Shown piece after piece: positions 1 through 9,928 of a stretch of DNA of 64,000 nucleotides (position 1 is its first letter; the number at the start of each line of letters is the position of its first letter). This DNA comes from Trichaptum fuscoviolaceum (lineage: Eukaryota > Basidiomycota > Agaricomycetes > Hymenochaetales > Trichaptaceae): contig CAJSYZ010000010.1 of NCBI GenBank assembly GCA_910574455.1, positions 2,446,770-2,510,769 of the forward strand, in the 5' to 3' direction. The notes beneath the pieces were generated by a model. That model searched no databases and was not told the DNA's origin. It saw nothing but the letters and a program-made list of their open reading frames with translations. The translations under genes were made by a program, and so were the position numbers.

Positions 1-146
1 AGACTTCGGAGCAAAGCGGAGTTGAACTTCCCCCATTGAGTTTGCCGTGTCCCCTATTTAGGCATCTCCGTCGTCAGGGTCGTTCAACCTCCTTTTTTTC
101 TTCTGACCGTCACGATCTTTGGCTTCATGGCTTTGCACTTAAAGCC

Positions 147-1976
147 ATGCGTTTTCTTTTATGCTTGGTCGCCAGAAGAACCGTACTCGGGAGGACCAAC
201 ATATCTAGACTTTCTCTTACCAGAGCCATGGCCACAGAAGTCGTGGAACACGCCCCTGAATCGATGTTCAACTATACGTCTGGACGTTGGTTGTACAACG
301 AGTTAGAACGTGAGTAGCCTGACTACTCTATGAGTAATTTACTCTGATGAGAGTCGTAGAGAATGCTCAGAGATATGTGAAGTTTGACATCGAAGCCTTA
401 GCCAACGTCGCAAGCAAGACCGTTGGCGCGAAATGTACATCAATTGCAAAAGGTACCGAAGGTCAGTAGTCGACTATCAATACGAAACCAATAAGTATCT
501 AAACTACAAATCTGACTAGGCTCCTATAACAAGGTTTTCTATCTGGGATTCGATGGCTCTCAAAAAGCTCTTGCGCGAGTTCCGAACCCAATCGCTGGCC
601 CTCCTCGTTTAATTACGGCCAGTGAAGTCGCGACCTTGGATTTTGCCCTCAACGCACTGAATTTACCCGTTCCCCGCGTCCTCGCTTGGAGTGGCGACAA
701 ACGGCACGCGCAAAATCGTGTAGGGTCTGAGTTCATTATCATGGAAGTGGCGAGTGGCGTTGCTCTGAACGACCGGAGAAAGCAGATCAAAGGCGACGAG
801 GCTCTGCCCCATTTGGAGGAACTCATCGAGAATGAAAGAAAATTTGAAAGCGTTTGGTTCTCTCAACACGGAAGCTTATACTTCAAAGAGGACGTCAGCG
901 CTGAGTTGCAAGAAAGACCACTCTTTGCTGGCGACGTCCCGGACCAGCTGAAAGCGTTCTCCGAGAGATACCGGATAGGTCCCATAAGTGACCGCCAATG
1001 GTGGCGTAATGAGCGCGCTGCCTTGGATCTTGATCGAGGACCATGTATGTGAACATCTTGATCAGTCTTCGCTTTCTGATGAGCTCATTGTTCTGCAGGG
1101 CCGGACGCCACATCGGTTTTCGTGGCTGCGTTGAAGAACCAACGGAAATGGTTAGAAAATCATGGTGGTTCATCCTTGAACTTGCGCCGACCTCCTTACC
1201 ACCCTGTCTCTTACCACTTGCGTCTTCTCGATATAGCTATCGAGGTGGTCCCCCATATTCTCCCTCCGGAGGAACTCTGTCAGCCTACCATCTGGCATCC
1301 GGATCTTAGTGTTGGAAATATACACGTGTCCGCCTCCGGTGTCCCTCATATCGAGTGTATCATTGACTGGCAGCACACTTGCGTTCTTCCGTACTTCTAT
1401 CAGGCAACCATCCCACCTGCTATCCTATCTGATGATCATCCCTTTGACCTTATTACGCCAGACAACATCGACGAGTTCAGTGAGCAAGAGCGAGAAGCTC
1501 TCCTCGTCAGGCAGAGGCTTTTCAATCGATTCATGTGGTACAAGAAGCACATCCTCGCCAACAATGTGCGTCGTGCCAAGGTCATCGATGGGCCCATCCA
1601 AGAGCAGCTCATGACGCTGCTTTATTGTGGGCAGCGGACATGGTTCGATAGCGTCTTGGAACTTCGGCAAGCTCTTCTTGAAATCAAGAGTAAATGGGCC
1701 GAAGTCTGTCAGTCTGGAGTTGCTTGTCCTATCACGTTCTCGGACCAGGAAATCGAGGAGCACGAGGTGCAGTGGGCGAATTTCTTGCAGTATCGGGGAA
1801 CAATGTCGCAGATCGACCAGCATTTGGACATCGAGGGAGATGGATGGGTGACTGATTCAAATTACGCCTCTGTACGGGACAAGCTCGCAGATGTCAAACG
1901 TGCATGGAAAGATGAGGAACAGAATGGCTACCCATTCCCGTACGAAGACGGGAAGTTCTCTTTTTTCTTGACATAG
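147..1976 (+). CDS. AIM9-like mitochondrial phosphotransferase family protein (APH fold), 4 exons
   Basis: Spliced model join(147..309, 354..461, 520..1044, 1099..1976) gives 557 residues with every intron GT-AG and phases consistent. The first in-frame ATG is at 147; it opens a basic, Arg-rich N-terminus that looks like a mitochondrial presequence, followed by the FNYTSGRWLYNE block seen in fungal AIM9-like proteins. The kinase-like core shows HPDLSVGN (H332, D334, N339; the Brenner-type catalytic loop) and IIDWQ (D355, metal-binding Asp), as in aminoglycoside phosphotransferase-fold enzymes. The substrate is unknown; the family is not an antibiotic-resistance gene in fungi. The final exon contains the conserved C-terminal DxxDSNYxxVRDKLADVKRAW-like tail. 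An upstream non-coding exon or a different start within 36-146 is possible. No disruption is visible, so the gene looks functional. Family assignment is from motif recognition only. Confidence 0.85.
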
Positions 1977-2457
1977 AAGGCTGTTATAATGTATGTAGTA
2001 TTATTATATTCTACGTTGATGGCTTGACTCAGCCTATTGACAGAGGAAGAATGCATTAGAACTGAAACGCACAGCGGGCATTTCCACAGGCAAACGAACA
2101 GGAGCACAATGCTTGCAGCAGGCTTTCTCTTACTGTGATGAATGAGCTAAAGCTTGAGGTCTTGATGCGTCCGAGGCCTTGGTTGATTGCGAAGACGCCG
2201 AAGAGCCCGCGGAGTACGTGTGGTAAGTTTATTTAACGATTGACACGCAGTGTCACATTCACGTGCTTTCGCTTATTTGTGACACGCCAACCCGAGGATC
2301 GGCGTCTCGGATGAGGGTTTGACCGGGGGTCAATTCCAAATGTCAAATCAAAAACAATTACCGACAGTATTTGACTATGACTACTTGATCTCGTCTCCTC
2401 CTTTCCTTCATTCGATAACATATTAGAAGGCAATTGATGTACGTCTTGCAGTGATAG
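1977..2457. other. Intergenic, no gene seen
   Basis: 3' flank of the phosphotransferase gene and promoter side of the first F-box gene. A likely 5'-UTR intron donor/acceptor pair lies near 2436-2504 (GTACGT ... TTAG just before the ATG). No other feature is supportable. Confidence 0.5.
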
Positions 2458-2505
2458 ATGAAAGCTAACAAACATATTTACACTTTTATAACCCCATCTC
2501 TTAGA

Positions 2506-3732
2506 ATGAACGGCTCATCCTTACCTGCAGAAACCTTGACGGCTATCATTGGAAATCTCATATCAGAAGACCCATCAGTAGCGCCGGAAAACCTATCTGA
2601 CGCCAAATACATCCCCCGGTCGTACCTTACACCTCTCCTTCGAGTCTCCAAGCGATGGCACGCGATAAGCGTAAAGTACCTGTATCAATCGATGGGATGC
2701 GATAACCAAGAGACCTCGGAAGTCTTGTACAAAACGTTGGAGGCGAACTCTGAGGTGGCCGCACTGGTCGAACGGCTGCATCTGGGCATTGAGTGCAAAC
2801 AATATGCTTTTAAGGCTTATGACGAACAGATACGAACGAACACCATCATTTTGCAGCTTTGTCCGAACGTAAAGCACGTTGAGATCTGCGGATATGAGGG
2901 ATTCGCCGAATCGAAGGTCCAGGCTTTAGTCTACGTGTTGAAGACGAAGTCGCTCGACTCTTTCACCATATCTCAGCGGGACATGCCACTTGTCTCTCCG
3001 GCAAAGGGAATTAGCTTCTCTCATTTATGCGACATGATGCAAAAGTGGCCAAGGCTTCGAAGGATCCAGGTGGAGCGCATTTCGAGTTACCCGACGGCGC
3101 GGTCGTTGAGCTCGTTTCAGCTATCCGGCTGCTGCCCAGACCTCCGCGAGATCGTCATCTACCGTGCTGCGCTGCAAGCCAGCGAATATGCAGCCTTACG
3201 TGCGATGTGCACTGGCGGCGTAACGAAGTTCGCCATTTCGCTATTCGACCTGAATAACGGGAACGTCAGCGACGGCAAACTAGACGCACTGTGCGAGTGC
3301 CTACGCGCGTGGTCTCCCACCTTGAAGCACCTCAAGATCGACGCGTACGAGATGGACTACCTCAACTCGTATCGGCCTTTGGACGAGGTCATTGCCACTT
3401 TGGGAGAGCTACGGCAGCTGCAGATCGGTAGGATGAAGATGGATTTGGGCCTCATCTCGAGCCTCCCGCGACTGGAGCGTGTTGCCTGCCTGTCCCATTT
3501 TACAGAGGAAGAGATACAGCCCCTTCCCACTTACCTCGAAGATCTGGGGAAGTTCCCGTCGCTCAGTCACATTGTGCTCAGCCTCGACCGACACCAGCAA
3601 CATGGCGAACGACTTCAAGATGTTTGTCGTCGGCGGAACATCCAGTTACATGAATATGAAATAGACAGACGGTCATGGATTACGGTGTGCCCCATCATCG
3701 ATGTTTTTTCCGGCTCAGTAGATTGGCACTAA
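2506..3732 (+). CDS. F-box/leucine-rich-like protein, subgroup I
   Basis: Single-exon frame of 408 residues. I chose the ATG at 2506 because the relatives all start M-(N/S/T/I)-x-S-L-P; the in-frame ATG at 2458 would add 16 residues from the 5' leader. Residues 1-75 hold an F-box-like module: LPAETL, then YLTPLLRVSKRWHAISVKYLYQSM. Such domains normally bind Skp1 in SCF ubiquitin ligases (family knowledge). The rest has irregular leucine-rich segments: LCPNVKHVEI, LRRIQV, CCPDLREIVIY, CECLRAWSPTLKHLKI, LRQLQIGRMKMDLG, FPSLSHIVLSL. These probably form the substrate-recognition surface. Compared with subgroup II it lacks the ~30-residue basic insert after the F-box. Two decayed relatives of this exact subgroup lie at 12308-12600 and 56098-56905. 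The target is unknown. Confidence 0.78.
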   Translation: MNGSSLPAETLTAIIGNLISEDPSVAPENLSDAKYIPRSYLTPLLRVSKRWHAISVKYLYQSMGCDNQETSEVLYKTLEANSEVAALVERLHLGIECKQYAFKAYDEQIRTNTIILQLCPNVKHVEICGYEGFAESKVQALVYVLKTKSLDSFTISQRDMPLVSPAKGISFSHLCDMMQKWPRLRRIQVERISSYPTARSLSSFQLSGCCPDLREIVIYRAALQASEYAALRAMCTGGVTKFAISLFDLNNGNVSDGKLDALCECLRAWSPTLKHLKIDAYEMDYLNSYRPLDEVIATLGELRQLQIGRMKMDLGLISSLPRLERVACLSHFTEEEIQPLPTYLEDLGKFPSLSHIVLSLDRHQQHGERLQDVCRRRNIQLHEYEIDRRSWITVCPIIDVFSGSVDWH

Positions 3733-4172
3733 ACACGCAAGCTATCGTCTTTCATCCGTACCCCTGTAAAATCGAGTTCAGTAAGGGGTGCACATTACGT
3801 AGCTAATTATACTTAGTGATTTTGACTTTTCTGCAGAAACAAATATAAGATAGTGATGATTCAAATTACATTCGGCCTCAGCGTTCTAGTATTAGTTAGT
3901 GAAAAGACTGCTTCACTGTGGGAATCTGCCTTCAACCGCGGCGGCCTTGAACGGAAGAAATGGCTAGAGAGGCCCTCCCACGATAACGCCATCAAATACC
4001 GCTCATCTATTTACAACCATCACCTCCTTCCAATAGAAGGCTTCCCTTCTCTTTGAATGCAACACGAGTACTGAAAACCCACTCCGAGAGTCATCGAAGT
4101 ACGTCCCTCATTGTTAACTCTGGCATGAAATTTGAAATTTACACAGGCGTATAAATATCTCCAGCGTTCAAG
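3733..4172. other. Intergenic, promoter side of next F-box gene
   Basis: No gene seen. A plausible 5'-UTR intron (GTACGT near 4100 to ACAG near 4146) precedes the ATG at 4173, resembling the leader structure of other family members. Confidence 0.4.
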
Positions 4173-5444
4173 ATGAATAACATATCATTACCTACCGAGA
4201 TTCTGGAGGAAATTGTGGAAGAATTTGTGTCGGAATGCGCGGATTCATCCCGAGTCAGATTTGTTCCCCGGTGGTACCTCACACCCCTCCTTCGCGTATC
4301 CAAACGATGGAACGCATTATGCACGAGGCATCTGTATCAATCCATAGCTATTGGAAGTGCTGCTCCCTTTGAATTTCCCGAAAGAGAAGGCGAAAATCTC
4401 TATCAGACACGCGAGCGTCGACAGGGTTATGCTGCGATTCATCGATTGCGGAAAGGGCACGAGGTTGCAAAGGATTTACATGGGACGTTGTCAACAAACC
4501 CTCGGCTGGCCGTATCAGTCGAACGGCTGCAGTTGGGTATGGAGCCCGTCCGTTATCACCAGGAGCCAGAATGGACACAAACGAATATCGGGATTCTGCA
4601 ACTCTGTCCCAATGTGCAGCACGTGGAAATTCGTGGATATGAAGATTCCGAACTCGATGATCTGGTTGATGCATTGAAGGATAAATTGCTCATCTCGTTC
4701 TACATAAGTCCGCGTCGCCTATTGGACATCTATCAAAGAACGGGAGGAAGTTTTTCCCAAATACTCGAGATGATGCAGTCGTGGCCGAAGCTCCGAAGCA
4801 TCAGGGCAGAGCACTTTCTAGATGACGTGGCGGAGGATGATACGATCTCTTTGGATACATCTCAGGCCTCTAGGTGTTGCCCAGACCTCACAGAGATCAT
4901 CATTACCGGTGCTACTCTCCATCCAAGCGAGCTCAGACTCATTCGCGCTATGTGCAGCCGAGATGTAGCGAAGCTTTCACTTTCGCTATACAGGAATCGG
5001 ATTGGTGGTAATGGCGATGCAGCGGTGGCTGCTCTATGCGAATGCTTACGTGCATGGTCTCCGACGCTTCAGTACTTCAAGATAAGCATTCGTGATAGCC
5101 AGGGCTCGTATCGGCCCTTAAGCGAGGCCATTGCCGGCTTATACGAGCTCCGAGAGCTGCAATTCTTTGGCATGATGCTGGATTTTGGCTTTATTTCGAA
5201 TCTCCCTCGACTTGAGCGTTTTGCCTGCCGTTTACTTTACAAAGCGCAAGAGGTCCAAAACCTCTCCCAACATCTCAATAATCCGGAGATGTTTCCCTCC
5301 CTCCGTCACATTGTGCTATTCCTTGGTCGACGGATGGAGCCAGCCAACGAGCTACAAAGTGCTTGTCGCAGACGGAACGTTCAACTGCACAAATGCTGGC
5401 CGGGATCCGAGATGACCACGGTGATGTATTTCCAAGTTTTGTAG
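4173..5444 (+). CDS. F-box/leucine-rich-like protein, subgroup II
   Basis: Single-exon frame of 423 residues starting MNNISLPTEILEEI. The F-box-like part runs to about residue 60 (PRWYLTPLLRVSKRWNALCTRHLYQSIAIGS). It is followed by the subgroup II insert (FEFPEREGENLYQTRERRQ ... KGHEVAKDL) and then leucine-rich segments: LCPNVQHVEIRGYE, CCPDLTEIIITGA, CECLRAWSPTLQYFKI, LRELQFFGMMLDFG, FPSLRHIVLFLG. The copy at 19507-20760 is a decayed close relative. The frame is uninterrupted, so the gene is probably functional, presumably as an SCF substrate adaptor; no substrate can be inferred. Confidence 0.77.
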   Translation: MNNISLPTEILEEIVEEFVSECADSSRVRFVPRWYLTPLLRVSKRWNALCTRHLYQSIAIGSAAPFEFPEREGENLYQTRERRQGYAAIHRLRKGHEVAKDLHGTLSTNPRLAVSVERLQLGMEPVRYHQEPEWTQTNIGILQLCPNVQHVEIRGYEDSELDDLVDALKDKLLISFYISPRRLLDIYQRTGGSFSQILEMMQSWPKLRSIRAEHFLDDVAEDDTISLDTSQASRCCPDLTEIIITGATLHPSELRLIRAMCSRDVAKLSLSLYRNRIGGNGDAAVAALCECLRAWSPTLQYFKISIRDSQGSYRPLSEAIAGLYELRELQFFGMMLDFGFISNLPRLERFACRLLYKAQEVQNLSQHLNNPEMFPSLRHIVLFLGRRMEPANELQSACRRRNVQLHKCWPGSEMTTVMYFQVL

Positions 5445-6808
5445 CTTGCATTACACATGTCCTCCTCCTCCGTAGATCCGTAAGGTCCAGCCGACTTGCC
5501 CAGTTCCGGGGACCCAGTCATGGAATGGAGAGGGTGTCTTGGAAAACACACGAGACGAGTCAAGCATGTAGAGAATGTCGCAGTAATGGAAGCATGCCCC
5601 AGAGGGGAAAGTTATGTGTGACATGAGGTGTGCGTCATGCCTGCGAAAAATCTTGGATTAATTCGGTTCGCATATTAGTAAAGAGAGAAGAAACGTACTG
5701 AATTTTAATCTGCAGTCTTCGTATACCGTAAGCGAGAAAAGGTAAGATGAGCCCCGAGTCCTTATAAGTGTAGTTAATTGGCACACCGAGGTACCTTTGG
5801 CCGCTTTCAGAATCCCCAATGTGTCCAAAAATCCTGAATCCACACCCTCTCTGGAAGAGCAATCAGCTGTGTGTTCCTCAGAAGCTAGACTTTCGCTTAC
5901 AGTCTAAAGCTCATGTCGTATCACCGCCCTTGAACGACCGGGCCAAACAGACATGGATGTGATGTTGTCGAAGCAACATATAGTCTTGAAGAGCTAGCTT
6001 GCAGATACGGGGAGTGATCCTGATCTATAACGCAGGAGGACAAGGGTGTTCATCTACGAAGCAATTATCGGCGACGTAGAGCCACAGTTGCACCTGGATA
6101 TGAAGTACACAGAAGGCGAAAAGAGCCAATCTTCCAGAGAAGCACAATTCTGAAAAACTCGCTTGTTACGTGAAGTCATTGAGCACTTTTATGCTTAAAC
6201 GGACAGCAACGGACAGGCTGCTTCATGAACGTAGGCTAGCCAAAGGAAAGTATATACGGGGACATTTTTTGACTGTTTAAATGTATAGTTAAAGAAATTA
6301 TGTCATGTAAAGAATAATTAACGTCTTCCACACACCAAAGAGATTAGTATCCCAGACGTTTGAGCACAATGTCTCTGAGAAATGCATCGTACACTAGTAC
6401 TGGCCGCCATTAAGTAGTCTAGCCACTATCATCAGAAAGCAAAGTCACCGTGGCAGTCATCGGCACAGATGTGACGCAGGTCGTAACTTGAAGAGTGTGC
6501 ATGTCGATAGAACTCTAGAGCAGCAAAGACGATACTTGGACTGGACAGTGAGCAGGGTGCCGTTTAAGTTCAACTTGAAGTTGTTTCGGGCAGGCTAAAG
6601 TGGCATCATGTCATTAATCAGAGTCTAAGTCACGTGCTCAGCCTGAGGCTCAGGGAGGTGGCAACTGAAAGGACACTGTCTAACTCTCCCTTGCTCTCTA
6701 CCACCCAGTTGAAAAGATCTGAGAAGGCCATCGGTATGTCCTTCAGTTATAACTCCAATATAGAGCTCAAAACTGACATATGTGCCTTTACTTATACTAC
6801 CAGCATTT
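5445..6808. other. Intergenic, no supportable gene
   Basis: About 1.36 kb. A short minus-strand frame at 5635-5862 has protein-like composition but no recognised domain and no clear splice partners; I do not call it a gene. Nothing else stands out up to the MITE that begins at 6811. Confidence 0.4.
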
Positions 6809-6810
6809 TA

Positions 6811-7332
6811 CAGTCTTTCCCATAAACCTTGACCCCCCCCTTCAAAATCGAAAGTTTTTTTTTGCGCGTCACGTGCATCATGTGCACCGCCACGTATGTG
6901 TGTTGACGAGCGCGCACTCGTTCAGCACTTCAATTTTGCGCACTGGCGATGCAATGTCGCTGACATTCTATGTCATTTCTACCATAATACAGCATCATAC
7001 TATTGATGACCTAGATGTAATAACAATGCTTTGCATAAAAATCTTTTTTTCCTCATTTTTGAGTAAAATGTGTAATTTTTTGAGCAAAAAAACAAGAGAA
7101 ATGACTACAGGCTTATTCTAATAAGAAATGAAAGCAATTTCTAACGGAAAATATCAGCAAACCTATCTACCAAAGCCCCAACTTCGTGGTGCACGAAGGT
7201 CTGAATTTGTGTGCACTCAACTTGCGCGCAACATTTCAGGCAGGTGCGCATCATGATGCACGTGACGCACGTGACGCACAAAAAAAAACTTTCGATTTTG
7301 AGGGGGGGGGTCAAGGTTTATGGGAAAGACTG
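6811..7332. mobile_element. Tc1/mariner-type MITE with ~70-bp terminal inverted repeats
   Basis: The 522-bp element is bounded by inverted repeats that begin CAGTCTTTCCCATAAACCTT at 6811 and end with the reverse complement at 7332. The repeats stay nearly identical for about 70 bases, through a poly-C run, TTCAAAATCGAAAG and GCGTCACGTGC. A TA dinucleotide flanks both ends (6809-6810 and 7333-7334), the target duplication of Tc1/mariner elements. There is no coding capacity, so it must be mobilised in trans. It sits 3 bp upstream of the ATG of a broken F-box gene at 7336, so it landed in that gene's leader. Confidence 0.85.
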
Positions 7333-7335
7333 TAA

Positions 7336-7433
7336 ATGAGTGACTCATTGCCTACCGAAATATTGGCGACTATCATTGAGGATGTGATATCAGAATACGC
7401 AATGACAATGCCAACCAACCATAGGATTATCAG
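7336..7433 (+). pseudogene. 5' fragment of F-box gene cut by a repeat insertion
   Basis: ATG at 7336 begins MSDSLPTEILATIIEDVISEY, the canonical start of the family, and stays open to about codon 33. Homology then stops abruptly at the boundary of the hairpin repeat (7434). The remaining F-box and leucine-rich part resumes after 8590. The two pieces together match one subgroup II gene, so this is one gene split by a 1.13-kb insertion. A MITE also sits directly upstream. Confidence 0.75.
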
Positions 7434-8566
7434 ACTCGTTCCTGCGCTCCCACTCGCTCCCGTCCGTTGTTGACAATCTAGAAAGAAAGGCTTCCTTGAA
7501 GGATGCTGTAGTGAAAAATTGGGCTGGCAGGTTCTTGTGGGAGAAGCCACCCAGGAGCTCGCTGAACAGGTCCTTGCTCTAGGGCGACTTGGGTTGCCGA
7601 GGGACCGACGAGTCAAGCCCACAACCGAAGGGAGGCGCAGCCTCTGACGAGGAGAAACCTCGGCAAACCCACAAGGAAGGCAAAGCCGACCGAAGGTCTC
7701 CATAGATAGTGCCGCCCATGTAAATAGACATTCAAAGTGCAATACACACCTTATTTCTGTTCCTTTGCTTCGAAAGCGGGTACCATCCGCTGGGCAGCCA
7801 GGCTGCATAGTGGGAGCATCCACTATTTAACAATGAAAGACGACCGCGGCCGACTGAGCTTTTTTATAGCAGGTAGCATCTGCTGCTTTGAAAGCGGGTA
7901 GCGTCCGCTGTGCACACAGACAACCGCGGCTGACTGGGCTTTTTTATAGCAGGTGGCATCTGCTGCTTTGAAAGCGGGTAGCATCCGCTGCGCACACAGA
8001 CGACCGCGGCCGACTGGGCTTTTTTATAGCAGGTAGCATCTGCTGCTTTGAAAGCGGGTAGCGTCCGCTGTGCACACAGACAACCGCGGCTGACTGGGCT
8101 TTTTTATAGCAGGTAGCATCTGCTGCTTTGAAAGCGGGTAGCGTCCGCGGGACAGCCAGGCCGCATAGTGGGATCATCCACAATATAACAACGACTCGGG
8201 TGGCACGAATAAGGCCTCGTCCGAGCAAGCTTTGTTATAGCAGGTAGCGTCTGCTGCTTTGAAAGCGGGTAGCATCCGCACGGCCTTGAGCAAGTAGTCG
8301 GGTGGCACGAATAAGGCCTCGTCCGAATAGCTTTGTTGAAGCGGGAAGCGTCCGCTAGGCATTGAGGAAATAAGTGACTTGAGCAGCAGGTCGGGTGGCA
8401 CGAATAAGGTCTTGTCCGAATGGCTTTGTTATAGCGGGTAGCATCCGCTAGGCATTGATAAAGTAGTCTTCATCTTGCGAAATAATTGCGGTCTTCATTG
8501 TGCGTCGCCGATGTCTTGAGGCTCGGAGTCGTCCTTGTTGTTGTGGTCGATGATGAAGAGACGCGA
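7434..8566 (+). mobile_element. Hairpin-rich interspersed repeat, long copy
   Basis: Boundaries come from comparison with the second copy at 37154-37736: both start near ACTCGTTC and end near GATGAAGAGAC. Each shares a ~300-bp left part containing a long inverted repeat (GGGTTGCCGAGG near 7590 against CCTCGGCAAACCC near 7650). A right part is built of small hairpins with the loop GTAGCRT. No terminal inverted repeats and no coding sequence are seen. The class is unknown: it could be a non-autonomous retroelement or a foldback-like element. It interrupts an F-box gene. The empty-site comparison at the 37-kb copy supports insertion. Confidence 0.65.
7858..8180 (+). repeat. 80-bp tandem repeat, four units
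   Basis: Landmark TTTTTATAGC recurs at 7861, 7941, 8021 and 8101, an exact 80-bp period. Each unit carries two hairpins: AGCAG-loop-CTGCT (first at 7868-7884) and AGCGG-loop-CCGCT (first at 7893-7909), both with a 7-base loop GTAGCAT/GTAGCGT. A CTGTG-CA-CACAG palindrome follows. The short copy of the parent element at 37.5 kb lacks the amplification. Confidence 0.85.
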
Positions 8567-8590
8567 CCCAGTTTGACGCGTGACGTACGC

Positions 8591-9928
8591 GTGCTCCCGC
8601 TTGTCACGAGTCGTGGTACTTCTTCGAAGTCCTTCCAATTCATCCCTCGCTGGTATCTAGCTCCCATCCTTCGGGTATCCAGACAATGGAACACGGTATG
8701 CGCGAAGTACCTATACTGCTCCGTGGCCGTTGGAGGAAGTGCTCCTTTCGACTTTCCTGCGATAGAAGGGGAGCCCTACTTTAAGACGGATGAACGTCGT
8801 CAACTCCACGTTAGCCGGACGAGCCTACCTATCCGAACGGGATACGAGGTCACGGAGGAGCTGTACCAAACTCTATCGACGAACGCTGGACTGACCGCAT
8901 TCATCACAACACTGCAGCTGGGAATTGAGCCTGACGATCAGAAGCAAGATCAACATACTTGGGCCCTCAAAAACGCATATCTGACTCCCCAAACCAAGCC
9001 CGAATGGACCAAGACTCACATCCGTATTCTGCAGCTCTGTCAGAACGTGGAGCATGTCGATATTCGCGGATTCGAGCAATCCAAGCTCGATGCACTGGTT
9101 GACGTGTTGAAGGAGAAATCGCTCGTCTCTCTATCCCTCACCACGTGGGACCTAGCGTACTCTATCCCAGGACAAAGAAATGGCGGAAGCTTCTTGCAGA
9201 TTCTCGGCATGATGCAAAAGTGGCCAAAGCTTCAAAGCATCCGGGCGGAGAAGTTCTTAAGGCAGTCCACGAAATCTAACCGGTGGCTAGATTCTCAGAG
9301 CTCCCGGGTGGTGAACTTTATGGACGAAGTCTCAGAGCCGGAGGATGACCCGGAAACGCTGGATGCGTTAGAGTCTCTGACCACTCCTTGCTGCCCTGAC
9401 CTTCGAGAGATTGTCATCACCGGCGCTTCTCTACGTGCCAGCGAACTCAGACGTGTGCGTGGCATGTGCAGCGGACGCGTAACAAAATTCGCCGTTTCGC
9501 TGGACGCAAATCAGGGCCACGGCTGCGACGATGCGGCGAGAGACGCACTGTGTGAGTGCTTGCGCGCATGGTCCCAGACACTTGAATACCTGAGAATAGA
9601 CGCAAGCTACCACGATCCGTATCCGCCTTTCAATGAGGTTATCAGCACTTTACGGAGACTTCGGGAGCTGCAGCTCGGCAGGATGAAGGTGGATTTCAGC
9701 TCCATCTACAGGCTCCAGCTGCTCGAACGATTTGCCTGTATTACGCCGCACTCTAAGGAAGAAGTACAACCATTGGTCAGTTATCTTGAAGACTCAGAGA
9801 GCTTTCCCTCCCTCGAATGCCTCATACTTCGTTTTGATCACGTTGTAGTTCCCAATAAAGTAGAGGACCTATGCTATATGCGAAATATTGAGTTCGGATC
9901 CTTTCAAACTTTGGGCTTCATTCTTTAG
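8591..9928 (+). pseudogene. F-box/leucine-rich-like gene, subgroup II, start lost to insertion
   Basis: The frame is open from 8486 to the TAG at 9928, with family homology from about 8630 (FIPRWYLAPILRVSRQWNTVCAKYLY). The first LP-E helix of the F-box is missing and there is no in-frame ATG near the start; the native 5' end is at 7336-7433, beyond a 1.13-kb repeat. The leucine-rich part is complete: LCQNVEHVDIRGFE, CCPDLREIVITGA, CECLRAWSQTLEYLRI, LRELQLGRMKVDFS. It contains extra acidic sequence (EPEDDPETLD) absent from relatives. More than 430 codons without a stop is unusual for a dead gene. The insertion may be recent, or spliced out as an intron. I call it a pseudogene with that reservation. 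Confidence 0.6.

Noticed and set aside
7311..7823. 170-codon minus-strand frame across the F-box fragment and repeat
   Set aside because: It crosses the insertion boundary and reads antisense to the F-box fragment; a similar frame in the other repeat copy is not conserved as protein.
7858..8460. Possible CRISPR-like or satellite array of regularly spaced repeats
   Set aside because: Units are contiguous 80-bp tandem repeats without unique spacers, in a eukaryotic transposon-like sequence; they are hairpin units of an interspersed repeat.
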